From the NCBI GenBank assembly GCA_945859605.1, contig OX243817.1, positions 19,133,156-19,197,155 on the forward strand: a stretch of 64,000 nucleotides of DNA, written 5' to 3'. The position numbers and the translations under genes are program-made. This DNA comes from Lumbricus rubellus. Its lineage: Eukaryota > Annelida > Clitellata > Crassiclitellata > Lumbricidae. Shown one piece after another: positions 53,636-64,000 of the stretch (its first letter is position 1; the number at the start of each line of letters is the position of its first letter). The notes under the pieces are model-generated. The model made no database searches. It was not told the DNA's origin and saw nothing but the letters and a program-made list of their open reading frames with translations.

Positions 53636-54771
53636 CACTAACTGAATGCCGCCGCCGCGTCCTCCTACTCCTCCGCGCTACTCCGCTAAGACTATTTCCA
53701 CCAGGTTCATTTCGCCGTCACTTCATCTACGAGTCGTGTTTTCTTCGGCGACCGTTTAGTGTTCAAGTTTAACTCTACTTTATCGTGTGTGTTTTTCTGT
53801 CATGACACGACACGTGCAGTGGGGGCGCCACTTGCGCTCGGCATTTGAACAAAGGCACTGCGCTGGTACTTGAGTTTTTGGTTTGGTGCCTTGTTTCGTT
53901 TTCCTCGTCATCTTGTTCTTGTTTTTGTTTTTGTTTCTCCCCTGAAGTCCCAGTTGTGATGATGATGTTGGCACGCATGTGTTTTTAAACACCAAAGACT
54001 GGTTTGAAGTTGCTGGTCCAATCTTTGGTAATTTTTTCTCTTGATTTTGCTGTACACGTGCATGTACAGATGCGTACGCATGTATGTATAATTACGCGTG
54101 TACACTCGCGCACATATATTTCATTGTACATAAGTTCTTGGTGTATATATACAACACCTTTTTGCAGTATATATATATATGATTATTATGAGCTGTTGTG
54201 CGTTGTGTTCTCTTCTTTTGCTTGTATTTTGCTTGTTTTTGCGACTTTCTTTCAAAACTAGTCGTCAATTCTCTTTAGTGATTCGGATAGGAACTATCAC
54301 TCTATTCCCACTCTTTGCTGGATTTCCTTTTCTTTTTCATTTCTTGGTGGTTCTTGTTGCAAGTGACACTTTATGCAGTGTCTTCTGAAGTTACTGTTTT
54401 CAGAGTTTTTGATTAGATAAGGAAAGAGTTAGTTTTGCTGCTTTCGAAAAGCTCAGACGTGTGGAGTTGTGTGGATAACCCGGTTTTGGGTTATTTAAGC
54501 AGGTTTTGTTTGTGTGCCTGTACAGATCCTGTGTTGTGGGAAATTGACAGGTTGATAGTGTATCATCATTTTTTTATGTTGGTTTAGGAAGAGATTGGCA
54601 GGTTAGAATTTGTGAAAATTGCTCTGTTTAAACGAGCGTTGTGGTTGAAATGTATGCAATTCTTGGTTTACGAGGAGAATGGCTGATCATAATTTTTGAA
54701 GATCCTGTAACGAAACCCTGTGTTGTGCAGATGTTTACTGTGTGACTTGAATTGCAATGAAATTGAATAAA
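53636..54771 (+). other. CACNB 3' UTR (probable)
   Basis: From the stop codon to the first good AATAAA (54766-54771), which is followed by T/G-rich sequence. Contains TA-rich and GTAT-rich tracts. The true end may be further downstream. Confidence 0.5.
54766..54771 (+). other. Probable polyadenylation signal of CACNB
   Basis: AATAAA, with a TTTGTTTTG stretch about 30 bp downstream. Confidence 0.45.
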
Positions 54772-54892
54772 TCCTGCATCACGAAGATTCAAGATGCCCC
54801 AACCTGTTTGTTTTGAATTAAAACGATAATGAATTGCCAAGTGGGTCTTTCATGTTTACCAGTAGGTTTAATATGAAACATCAGTATTAACT

Positions 54893-54961
54893 GCTTTACC
54901 GGCCGACCGGCTCATAATCGTATACAAAAGTTGACGATTATAATCGGGGTTGCCGGTTAAG
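54893..54961. mobile_element. Possible TTAA-type hairpin
   Basis: TTTACCGGCCGACC at the left and GGTTGCCGGTTAA at the right, with an inner ATAATCGTA/TGACGATTAT inverted repeat. Only one flank is an exact TTAA. Confidence 0.35.
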
Positions 54962-55601
54962 CGCTTCTACTGTTCAACCGCTTATTGTGGCCCACTGTCA
55001 AATTTGTATGATGTGATAGGAAATTCTTTTGAGGCCATGTCACAAAGAACTGCTTAATTGATGAATCAGCCATTCTTTTAATTAAGGTACGTGATTGAAG
55101 GGAGGGTTTTGGATACGACTGTCAATTTTCTCTTTCTCAATGCAGGATCTCTATGGTCTCTTGCGGGTCCGATGAGATCAAACGAGTCGTCGTGTAACTT
55201 GTGTTGTATATGTAACGAGATGAAAAGTTCTACTCATCGTTTCAGTAAATTGTAAATAGACAGGCGTGAATGTGCATGCGCGTGCGTGTGTGCGATTCTG
55301 TGCAACAATTGCACGTGTATATCTCCCGGTTAATGTGTTTTGGATGGGTGTGTGTGTGTCCACGAACGTATGGTTGCACATAGGTTAAGATCTGTTGTAA
55401 ATTTGCTCAACTGTTGCATGTGATGTCCATCGTCTGTCTGTCTGTCTGTCTGTCCTCTCGCCTGCTGCACTACGTCTCAGGGAGAGTCGTGCAGACGAAG
55501 AGGGTTTAGTACGCGGTAGCTGCGGGCACAGTGGTACAGTAGTAGCGGTGGTAATTTTGTCGTTTTGAGTTTTGCGGCTGGAGATTAGAGGAAGCCGCAA
55601 A

Positions 55602-55868
55602 GGACGTTGACGTGCGCTCGTTGACGTGCGTTCGTTGACGTGCGTTCGTTGACGTGTTTGTCGACGTGCGTTTGTTGACGTGCGTTCGTTGGCGTGTGTT
55701 CGTTTCTTTTTACTTTTGTCTATCAGTGCGTTCGTTGACGTGCGTTCGTTGACGTGCGTTCGTTGACGTGCGTTCGTTGACGTGCGGTCGTTGACGTGTT
55801 TGTCGACGTGCGTTTGTTGACGTGCGTTCGTTGGCGTGTGTTCGTTTCTTTTTACTTTTGTCTATCAG
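55602..55868. repeat. 14-bp tandem array (GTTGACGTGCGTTC), with a duplicated 79-bp block
   Basis: Many copies of GTTGACGTGCGTTC. A larger block ending TTTTACTTTTGTCTATCAG occurs twice (55648-55726 and 55790-55868). Each unit carries GACGTG, an ACGTG core. About 2 kb downstream of the CACNB stop. Confidence 0.92.
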
Positions 55869-56217
55869 ATTTATATTCGACTGCTGTTTAGTTGATCTTT
55901 GCTGTTGACTTGAACGAAATCTCGATTATTTTGTGCGTTTTATTGTCATGTGGTGCCATTGTTATAGGATGTCTATTCTTTCACCGACGATGAATGCTTA
56001 AAAAAGACGTTGGCTTTCCGGTCTGCGTCACATGTGATTGCGTTCTGCATAGCGGGGCATAAATTGTTTTAAAGCTTCTAGGAAAACTCATCATTAACGC
56101 TACCAACCAAACAAGAACAAAAATATAGACTTCAAGTGCTTATGGAACCAAGAAGGAGTCTTGGGCTGACTGTATCAGCTCTGGTTTTATGAGGAAGGTT
56201 GTTATGTGGCCATAGAC

Positions 56218-56563
56218 CAGTGGTTCCCAACCTTTTTTGACTTGAGGGCCACTTTTTCTAAGTTGGAGGACACGAGGGCCACTTTTTCTTAGTTGAAGGG
56301 CATTAGGGGGGCACAAGGCTAAAATTTAATGAGCTAAGGCATATAAAGTTGTTATAATTCAATCAAAATAGAATGTTTTAGGGTTTTTATAGACGTCAAA
56401 ATAGATAACTTGTAATAGAAATTAATTGTGTGTTCTATCCTGCTCAAACTGTCAATTTTTTCATATATTTCTGTTGTAACTGGTAATTCTCTGAGAGATG
56501 AGGGGCTATTTTTCAAGGTCTGGCGGGCCACTTGGCCCGCGGGCCACTTGTTGGGAACCACTG
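56218..56563. mobile_element. hAT MITE, 346 bp, perfect 8-bp TSD
   Basis: Starts CAGTGGTTCCCAACC and ends TTGTTGGGAACCACTG. CCATAGAC flanks it at 56210-56217 and 56564-56571. Complete version of the partial copies at 24575 and 27672. Confidence 0.93.
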
Positions 56564-57020
56564 CCATAGACTAATGAATACTGAGCTTCTGTGCTGAGTT
56601 GTAGAGGAACGAGCCCGGGGTATGAAGACAAGACGAATGCCCTCTTCAGTAGAAGAGGAGACTTGCAGTCAGGAACACACAAGGCAGAGATACACCAAGA
56701 TGAGATGGACAATTCCCACCAGGCAATGACACATGAAAGTTACAATCTTAAATTTGATGCATTGGGGGATAGGCAGCCAGTACAGAGTATTTCATGTGCC
56801 AGTTAAATTTGACTAAATTTGCATATGCCACCATTAAGGACAGACTTGAAAGTTGCAGTTAGAGAGCAGCACAGGGCAAGATGGATGCCTTTTATGAATT
56901 CGATAGTAGCCGAAATGAAAGCATTGATCAGTGCAGCAGCAACCTGTGTAGTAGGTGATTATTGCACACAATGGATCTGACAGAGGTGTTAGTAGCTCTA
57001 TGCTTCTTGAAACATTTTAA

Positions 57021-57092
57021 CCATTTACTCGTTCATTTTTCCCATTACGCTTGTGTTTTCAGCGGATATTCTCGGGACAGGCGGGTAATGGG
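57021..57092. mobile_element. 72-bp TTAA-flanked MITE, CCATTTAC type
   Basis: TTAA at 57017-57020 and 57093-57096. Read in reverse it matches the element at 6491 in length and core (GAGAATATC, TGAAAACACA, GGGAAAAATGAAC). Confidence 0.85.
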
Positions 57093-57099
57093 TTAAAGA

Positions 57100-58690
57100 A
57101 CAATAGACCTTCACAATTTCATTCACGGAAGTTTGAGAATTGCTTACTTCTTGTGTTTTTTCTCATCTTGTAAGATGAGTTTGTGGCCAGTCTTCTTAAC
57201 TCAGAACAAAAGTTTGCACTTGTTCTTCTATGTTTTTCATTATTTCTTGCGGTACGCAGTATACCGTATTTGACGCTTGCATGAGCCAGTTGTCTGATTC
57301 ATATGCAGAAGGACATGTAGTCATCCACCAAGTTTCCTGTAATTGTTATTCTTGTGTAAATATAGTATTACTATTCTGTACTTTTCACTGAACCCCATGT
57401 TGTAACGGATGTTTTATTGCAAATGACGTCACAGTGACGTAAATTTTTAACTGGTTATGGCGTATAAATATTATTCATAAAAGTTGTTAAGAAATTGTTG
57501 GGATTAAAATAGTTTTAGTTTCAATAACATATTTGATATTTGGTATTTATTTCTCTATTTATTATAGCACGGTTCATTTTTTCAGTTCATACGCTTCTTG
57601 TTGCTGAGGAGGTGAGATATATTTATTTATGCATACATATATATGTATATATTTATATATACGTACAAATATATATATATATTTATATATACATACAAAT
57701 ATATATATATACTGGTTGTATATGAACTCAGAGAAGCATTTTAGAGCAGGTCAGCATTAAAGGTATATGCCATAAAATAGCACACAGTAGGCTATCCTCA
57801 TATTGTCAGTTCCTGTCATCATTACCGGTACTTTTGCAGCACTGTGTTTTATATCTAAGAGAGGGAGCGCACTTGTATCAAAGATCACATACAGTTCAAC
57901 AATATGAAGTATGCCAATTTCACATAATGGATTCAGGGTTTGAATGTCTATTGCGATTGGTACAAACCCAGACACGTCTGTGGCACATCCGAACATGTGG
58001 GGTTAATTTGTACAGGTCTGGGCTTTTGTATGTATCTTGTGCTGTGTCAAATTCTTACGTTATATAATTGAAATGCAAGGAATGAAAAGTCGGATTGTGG
58101 AGTTCAGCAGTGATTAGAATGCGCAGCTTTTCTTGAATTTGACATTTTGTTTGTTTCATTCTTGATCTCATCTGATACTGCTTTCTACCTAACCAGGCTA
58201 TTTGTTCGTATCTTTATACACTATTACGCACACACACACACAGGTTTCACTAACCCCAAACTGCTGAATTTAGCCTTTCAATGGATCTGCAGAAAAATGA
58301 GTAAAAATCCATATTACTTTGTATATAAGGTTTGAGGTTTTGAGGGCCACTCCAGATGCTTGTTTTCATTTTCTGACTTCTAGTCAGTTTTAGTCTACAA
58401 CACACAACTGCTAATTAATAACAAGTGCACATACAAACAAGCTAAGAATACACGTGTATTTTTGTGTCGGCTGATCAGCGTTTACTAGTCAACAGCATTT
58501 CAAAAGTAGTGGTTGAATAAATACACAATGGCAGGCCCCCCCCCGTTCCTACTGTAAATAATGGAGATTGTGACGACAGATTTTGTGGCATTTTGTTCCG
58601 ATAGTATTCTTGTTTTTCTGCTGTTATTAGCCAGTTGTTTTGTGGCGACTCTTTCATTGTGCTCAAAAAATTATGAATTCATTGCCAACC
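57100..58690. other. Gene-poor DNA with TA-rich tract
   Basis: (TATATACATA)n tract at about 57630-57715. No convincing gene or recognised repeat family. Confidence 0.5.
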
Positions 58691-58972
58691 GCAGCACATG
58701 TGACAACGCACTACATCACATGTGACGACGCACTGCATCACATGTGACGATGCACTGCATCACATGTGACGACGCGCTGCATCACATGTGACGACGCACT
58801 GCAGCACATGTGACGACGCACTGCATCACATGTGACGACGCACTGCAGCACATGTGATGACGCACTGCAGCACATGTGACGACGCACTGCATCACATGTG
58901 ACGACGCACTGCAGCACATGTGATGACGCACTGCAGCACATGTGACGACGCACTGCAGCACATGTGACGACG
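58691..58972. repeat. 22-bp tandem array (CACATGTGACGACGCACTGCAG), ~13 copies
   Basis: Near-perfect copies differing mainly at CTGCAG versus CTGCAT and GACGACG versus GATGACG. Every unit contains the palindrome CACATGTG (an E-box type CANNTG). Confidence 0.95.
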
Positions 58973-58984
58973 ATGCGCTGAGAG

Positions 58985-59140
58985 CAGCGCTTTTTTCTAG
59001 AAAAAAGGTGTTGGAAGTTCTCATCGAAGGTACCCCGGAACTAGAAAAGTAATTACTCGGTATACTTGTAAAACATGTAAGAATTGCCGATAAAGATGCC
59101 GGAACGCCGTGCTGGTGTGTTCCACCAGAAATAAGCACTG
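58985..59140. mobile_element. hAT-like MITE, 156 bp, no matching TSD
   Basis: Left end CAGCGCTTTTTTCTAG and right end CCAGAAATAAGCACTG are an imperfect inverted repeat of hAT type. The flanking 8-bp sequences do not match; the left flank directly abuts the 22-bp array. Confidence 0.6.
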
Positions 59141-59149
59141 AGAGGATCT

Positions 59150-60360
59150 GGTTTCTGGTTAATTTTCTTTTAAATGCTGTGATGGTTTAGTCCATTGTGG
59201 CATGACAGGATGGACTACTGCCAAACTGCTCTCTCTCCTTTCTACTTTTAGTATTGTTCAATGTTTTAGTGATGTAAGAGGCCTGAGCTGTTGGAATAGA
59301 AATGTTTCTTTCTACACCTAAACGGTATATTAATTCAGATGACATGACATTTCTTCAAGGCTGTAAGAAAAAAAATTTCTCTCTTAAAGATAAACTATGT
59401 TTTGCCACAAGGTGTTAGGTCGGAAAGGACTATCTTCGGCAGCCGTGTGATATGGGAGTAAGGTGATTGTATGTCTGTATGTATGTCTGCATTAAGCCTC
59501 ATAATAATAATATGGTGCATTTTAGTAAGTATGTTGCATAAGTTGATGTGAAAGATGACGACCACCTTTCGTCAATTTTTCTCTTAAGATAAGTTCCTTT
59601 TCTTCAGTTTCCATTCTAAGTTGTTTCCTTGTAACTTATTTCCTTTCAGCTAGTTCCATTCCAATCTACCGGTACTGGTACTGCCTGTCACCCTGCCTGC
59701 CTCAATTTTTTTTTCTCTTTGACCTATATGATTGTTTCCTTTCGGCGTATTTTCTTCCGACCTGTTTCTTTTAAACCTATTTCCATTCAAACACTTGTCA
59801 GTATTACTGTCATAATTAAATGCATATAATATTAGAAAGTGCACAGTTATTAGCTATTACATGAGAAAATGGCGCTCAACACTATCAGAGACAAAATGGA
59901 GCCATCTGATAGAAACGTCATCGTCGTCACACATCTGATGGACGAGAGAAGAGCTGAAGAATCACAGTGATGGGTTGAGGGACAATAGGACATGCATTCA
60001 GGTTACAATGCAGCTATTAGCAGCCACCTGTTTCTACTGAATTATAAATGTCTCTAATCAAATCTCGTTGTATCCGACAATTGTTCTTCTATTTGTTTTG
60101 TATGAAATCAAATTGAATTGTCTTCAGTAATCAAATTCTTATTTTATATTATGCTATTTTGATCTGACGCACTTGAGCAATCTAAAAGCCTGTACTACGT
60201 CACTTTGAATTTGTGCTGATAGCTCGCTTCATCGGAGATTGGACGGCCTCTAGCTAGTGGCAGTTCTGCTGTAGAAGTGAACATGTGATTCAACTGATGT
60301 CTTTTTCACTGAATTTGACTGAATCTATGCGTAAGCAATATTTAACGCAAATCGCCAACT
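59150..60360. other. Intergenic, no gene recognised
   Basis: AT-rich. A 33-codon ATG frame starts at about 59871 (MALNTIRDKMEPSDRN) but has no supporting context. Confidence 0.5.
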
Positions 60361-60365
60361 GCGTG

Positions 60366-60487
60366 ACGTGTGTGTACATAGTGACACATGTGTGTACATT
60401 GTGACACGTGTGTGTACATTGTGACACGTGTGTGTACATTGTGACACGTGTGTGTACAATGTGACACGTGTGTGTACATTGTGACAC
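60366..60487. repeat. 20-bp tandem array (ACGTGTGTGTACATTGTGAC), ~6 copies
   Basis: Almost identical direct repeats, with one unit reading ACAATG in place of ACATTG. Contains ACGTGTGT. Confidence 0.93.
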
Positions 60488-60489
60488 TG

Positions 60490-63140
60490 CACGATAGATG
60501 ATATTCAGATATGGCGATGCACTGCCAAATGAGTCATCCACATATATTCTATGTGCGACAATAGAAATTTATTAGTCTGATTTGTATGTCTGTCAGTTGG
60601 AACACTCAGCTTCTTATACAAGACAATAGAACTGAAATTTGATAATACCCTCCTTTAATATAGTGCGCATTCTTAGGCACCTCTTGATTGATCATGGCCA
60701 CATTTTTACCATGTTGCTCGACAGTTTTATGTTAATGTTGATCGTTCTATGATGTTAGATGATTTTCTCTTGACCAGATGATGTACTTGAATTGTTAAAA
60801 TGGAAACAATATGCTTCATTGTTTATAGTTTGTTCACCCCTAGTAAATGAATGTACCCTCCTCTCTGTAGTGAACCTACTGTTGAGACAGCAGAATTTCT
60901 CACAGACCTGCTCAGCTGGCTTCATTTACAGAGGGGGTATTTTGTGAAACACTAGGAACAGCATTCTGTTTTAACTTATTGAAAATTGACTCTAATATTT
61001 ATTTACCGTCATAAGAGAATGGTTTGTTTTATTTATTAATCGAGATCTGTTACTGAAAATGTATCACTTTTTACTAATTTATTGAGTTGTTAGAAAGGAT
61101 TATATTTAATCATTTACCAACCTGTTCATACGAATGAATGTTTAAATTTTTTTTATCTTAGTTAATTAATTTATTCATGCCCTGCTTGACTTTTACATGG
61201 CTTCAGATTTTGTTGGCCGTTCTGCGTTTGTGGTTACATGTATGTCGTATATTTGTCATCTTGTTATGCTATTTCTAAACAGCAATTAGGAAAATTCTTG
61301 TACAATTCGTCAGCTATTAAGGAAATAAATTTGAGCTTTCAGCGTTTTACACACTTGTATTTTTTGTTGTAATGCTTGACCCAAAGTCACCAAGAGTACG
61401 TCAGTTTTTATTTTTTAACGTCATTATGGTTGCCGGTTGGTGACACGACAATCTTTACGCTACGATACTTTAATATCGGTTTTGTAGTTTCATTTGTCCA
61501 TTGTTCATGTCGTATGAAATTGTCATTTTATGTCCGAGAGAATTTGTGCCCAGTTAGTTAAGAAACGTTTTAAGTCGAACTAGTTGACATTTGCTGCTGT
61601 GCTGAGACATTGGATAGATGTCCAAATGATTGTTTCACCTTTCGTTAATGTGAAGTCTGTGCTGCTTTCTTTTATATCCATTTCACAGGATAAGCTCATT
61701 TTCGCTATATACTGTTCTACTTTTGTATAAAAAGATTTAAAATATCTACGATCATTTGAAGGAGTGCTTGCTTTCTGCTCTGCGTACAGTAGGTCGAGAA
61801 GTCTCAGTTACTAGGCAGGTTTCCAGAGGTCACTCTAGTTTCTTCCCATTCACAGTGACTCTGGGATGAGGCCGCATGATGACATTTCTTGTAGTTTTTA
61901 CCGTTAATATCTTCTGGTACTTACCTTTATGATACATATTGAAGCATGTATACATATTCATACACATGCATATTGTGTACATGTATATTTGTATATGTAT
62001 GTGGGTTTGTATGTGCATAGTTGTGTATGTATTATGATACATTTGTATGCACCAAGATTTTCCTTTGGTCGTTGGATATCTGGGAGAATGTTGTGGCCGA
62101 TGGTCGGTTGCAGAAAACAATTGGATTAATTTGGTCACATATTGAACGAATCTGTGTACAACTGAGTCTGTGTACAACTTTTGTCGCAGCCTCCGTTCTG
62201 TATTTAACTAGGAATGCGAGGACATTAACAAATGTCTAGCAGAAGCAGCCTCTCAAACACAGACAACTGTGATGAAAGTGTTGAACTACTTTGCTGTTCA
62301 GTATTTTTCACTTTTATAGGGTAGATACAATTAACGAGATCCCATTTCGAAAGAAACTGCGTGATCCCAGTGCATCCCTTTGTCACTGATCGCAGTGCAC
62401 TTGTCAAGGTTGCTACCGCCAAAGTGTAGCTCTGAAGACTGAAGGTGAACGATATGAATGCATTGACACTAGACACTAATATTCATAGGATTACAGAGAA
62501 CAAATACTTGATTGCATTACATATAGCTGTACAACATCTGAGTGTTGTCCTTCAGGAGTATATGTATATATGAAGCCTGTTGCGGGTTTACGGTTTACCC
62601 AATCTTAACTTTCTATTGTGGCCATTTCTACGAGCAAGCCATCTTGTACAGCATTTTATTTCTATGGCTTTTTTTGGATTCTGACACAACCTGAGGAATT
62701 GATTTTATTTTAGGCTAGAAATTTGGTCTTTATTAGAAAGTTGAGCTCATGTAACGTAAGGAATCACTGACTTTGGTCCGAAGAAAGTCAAATACCGTGC
62801 ACAAGCTCGCTAGTACTTTATGATGCTCCAGAGCAGAATGGTTAACCAAGATTTGACCAAGATATACTTGAGTAATTAACTGTATGTTAGGATGGAAATA
62901 ACATGGTTTATCGTTTCTGACCATTTTTGCATGATCGAATAAAGTGGTTTGTTTTTAGTTCATGCAGTGATAGGGGTTGTCATGGATACTGTTGCTAGGA
63001 GACCATTTGGTGCTGATGACTACTGTACTTTGATGCGGAGAAGCAAACTATTGTTAATATTGTTGTCCTGGCTTTTTGATAACCATTCTCTATTTTAAGC
63101 ATTTATGAACTGTTCTGTTGAAGTAAATAAAAGAATGAAT
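60490..63140. other. Gene-poor AT-rich DNA
   Basis: No ORF or repeat I recognise, apart from short AT- and GTAT-rich tracts near 61930-62040. AATAAA sequences occur, for example near 62939 and 63126, so distal 3' UTR of the + strand gene is possible but unsupported. Confidence 0.45.
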
Positions 63141-63144
63141 ACAT

Positions 63145-63351
63145 TTGCTTACGACCTTTTATACTGCAACATTGTCTAGATTCGGAAATAAAAGTATTAG
63201 GCTTGACAAACCTGCGTATGCGTACAGACTCAAGTGCAGCATTGGGACTGCCCTTAGACAACATCGTACTTTCTCTGTTATTGGCCCTGTGATATGGAAT
63301 GGGCTTCCACTGCCTATATGCCTTCTTTCCCCTTCACATCCTAAATGGTAA
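63145..63351 (+). mobile_element. LINE RT C-terminal relic, plus strand
   Basis: The reading RLKCSIGTALRQHRTFSVIG, then PVIWNGLPL, matches the conserved R-FSV-GP-WN-LPL end motif of CR1/Jockey-type retrotransposons. About 65 residues remain. Confidence 0.8.
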
Positions 63352-63443
63352 ATTACTTCCAATCAGCTTTGTTAGGCTTTGTTATAAGGCTTGTCCTCTG
63401 ACGACCTTGTGCTTGCGAGTCTTGTCCTCTGATGACCTTGGCT

Positions 63444-63505
63444 ATGTTCAGTGCCTTGGAGCCGGAAGGTTGTGGGTTCGAATCCACCTCAAGCTGCCAT
63501 GTATG
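63444..63505 (+). repeat. tRNA-like SINE head fragment
   Basis: AGTGCCTTGGAGCCGGAAGG, then GTGGGTTCGAATCCACC, is the B-box part of the SINE family at 3081, here in plus orientation. Confidence 0.65.
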
Positions 63506-63522
63506 GACCCTGAACAGCAGTG

Positions 63523-63600
63523 GCGTAGCCATGCCCGGGCAATTACGGGCAATGCCCGGGCTGGCGATTAGTTCTGCCCGAGCTGCGCGGAATCGAGAAA
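63523..63600. mobile_element. hAT-like left end with CCCGGGC repeats
   Basis: CAGTGGCGTAGCCATGCCCG resembles the terminus at 20056. TGCCCGGGC occurs twice. The right end is not within the window. Confidence 0.4.
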
Positions 63601-64000
63601 TTAATAAATTTGTATTTTGATTTGGATGGCTTTTGATGCTATTAAAATTTGAGTTTTGGGATAACGATGTCACAGTTGCATTTGGGCTTATATTGAATCT
63701 TGCACCGTCAAAAGACTCACTACATGGGCTAACTGGCACGTCATAATACAAGTAACACATCTATGTACTCATATACATACTGTATAAGCCGTCTGCCCTT
63801 CACCATCTGCCCTTCGTGAACCTGACATTATTAATGACTATCAAACTGTATACGGTTACAAAGCGATAGTCTTGCTCCATTATTCTTAGGGCATTCCCAC
63901 AATCATGCTCTCCAGTTCAGCAGGAAGAGAGGGTCAGAGGTCGCTGACCTTGAGGAACGGGTTATCAGTCCAGACTCCAGGCTAGATACATTTCAAAGTC

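Noticed and set aside
58738..59138. Cys-rich minus-strand ORFs with CCSASSHVLQCVVTC repeats
   Set aside because: The 22-bp array is open in all three minus frames; the peptide repeat is a by-product of the tandem DNA, not a toxin-like or secreted protein.
55602..60487. Direct repeat arrays considered as a CRISPR
   Set aside because: Units are contiguous with no unique spacers, and the DNA is animal nuclear.

Overview
The window is animal nuclear DNA. Its three protein-coding loci are split by GT-AG introns of about 0.2 to 3 kb, and two of them belong to metazoan-specific families. The DNA is AT-rich and full of short non-autonomous DNA transposons, tRNA-derived SINEs and LINE relics, which points to an invertebrate with a medium-sized, repeat-littered genome. 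I cannot name the species or phylum from sequence alone.

Region 1 (1-17,142, + strand) is the 3' part of a neurabin/spinophilin (PPP1R9-type) gene. It holds the last part of the PDZ domain, a coiled coil over several small exons, a large unfamiliar linker exon and a C-terminal SAM domain, in 15 exons that join in a single frame. The 5' part (actin-binding and PP1-binding regions, PDZ start) lies before the window. Region 2 (17.2-27.1 kb) has no convincing gene. It carries microsatellites, a 300-bp pyrimidine tract, a Harbinger-like MITE, a mariner foldback and an unexplained protein-like ORF on the minus strand.

Region 3 (27,109-32,677, - strand) is a two-coding-exon gene for a large, low-complexity, acidic, presumably nuclear protein (about 1,626 aa) with two AT-hook-like cores, a coiled coil and internal repeats; I do not recognise its family. 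About 600 bp upstream is a palindromic NRF-1-type site beside a YY1-like motif, a likely promoter.

Region 4 (35,912-53,635, + strand) is a complete voltage-gated calcium channel beta subunit gene (CACNB type). It has 12 coding exons in the long form plus an alternative first coding exon at 41,254, giving proteins of about 638 and 616 aa. The exon layout, the HOOK exon and the two alternative N termini match vertebrate CACNB2/CACNB4. Region 5 (53.6-64 kb) holds its 3' UTR and then gene-poor DNA with several tandem arrays.

The most notable overall signal is the mobile DNA. Six hAT-type elements have perfect 8-bp target duplications, one of them with a 442-bp element (9-bp duplication) nested inside. 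There are two TTA-flanked Harbinger-type MITEs. About a dozen tiny palindromes of 47-255 bp, most flanked by TTAA and many beginning CCCTTT, look like ultra-short piggyBac-type MITEs. I found no CRISPR array, operon, rRNA gene or intact tRNA gene, and no clear new biochemical system. The unrecognised AT-hook protein, the neurabin linker exon and the TTAA hairpin set are the best leads.
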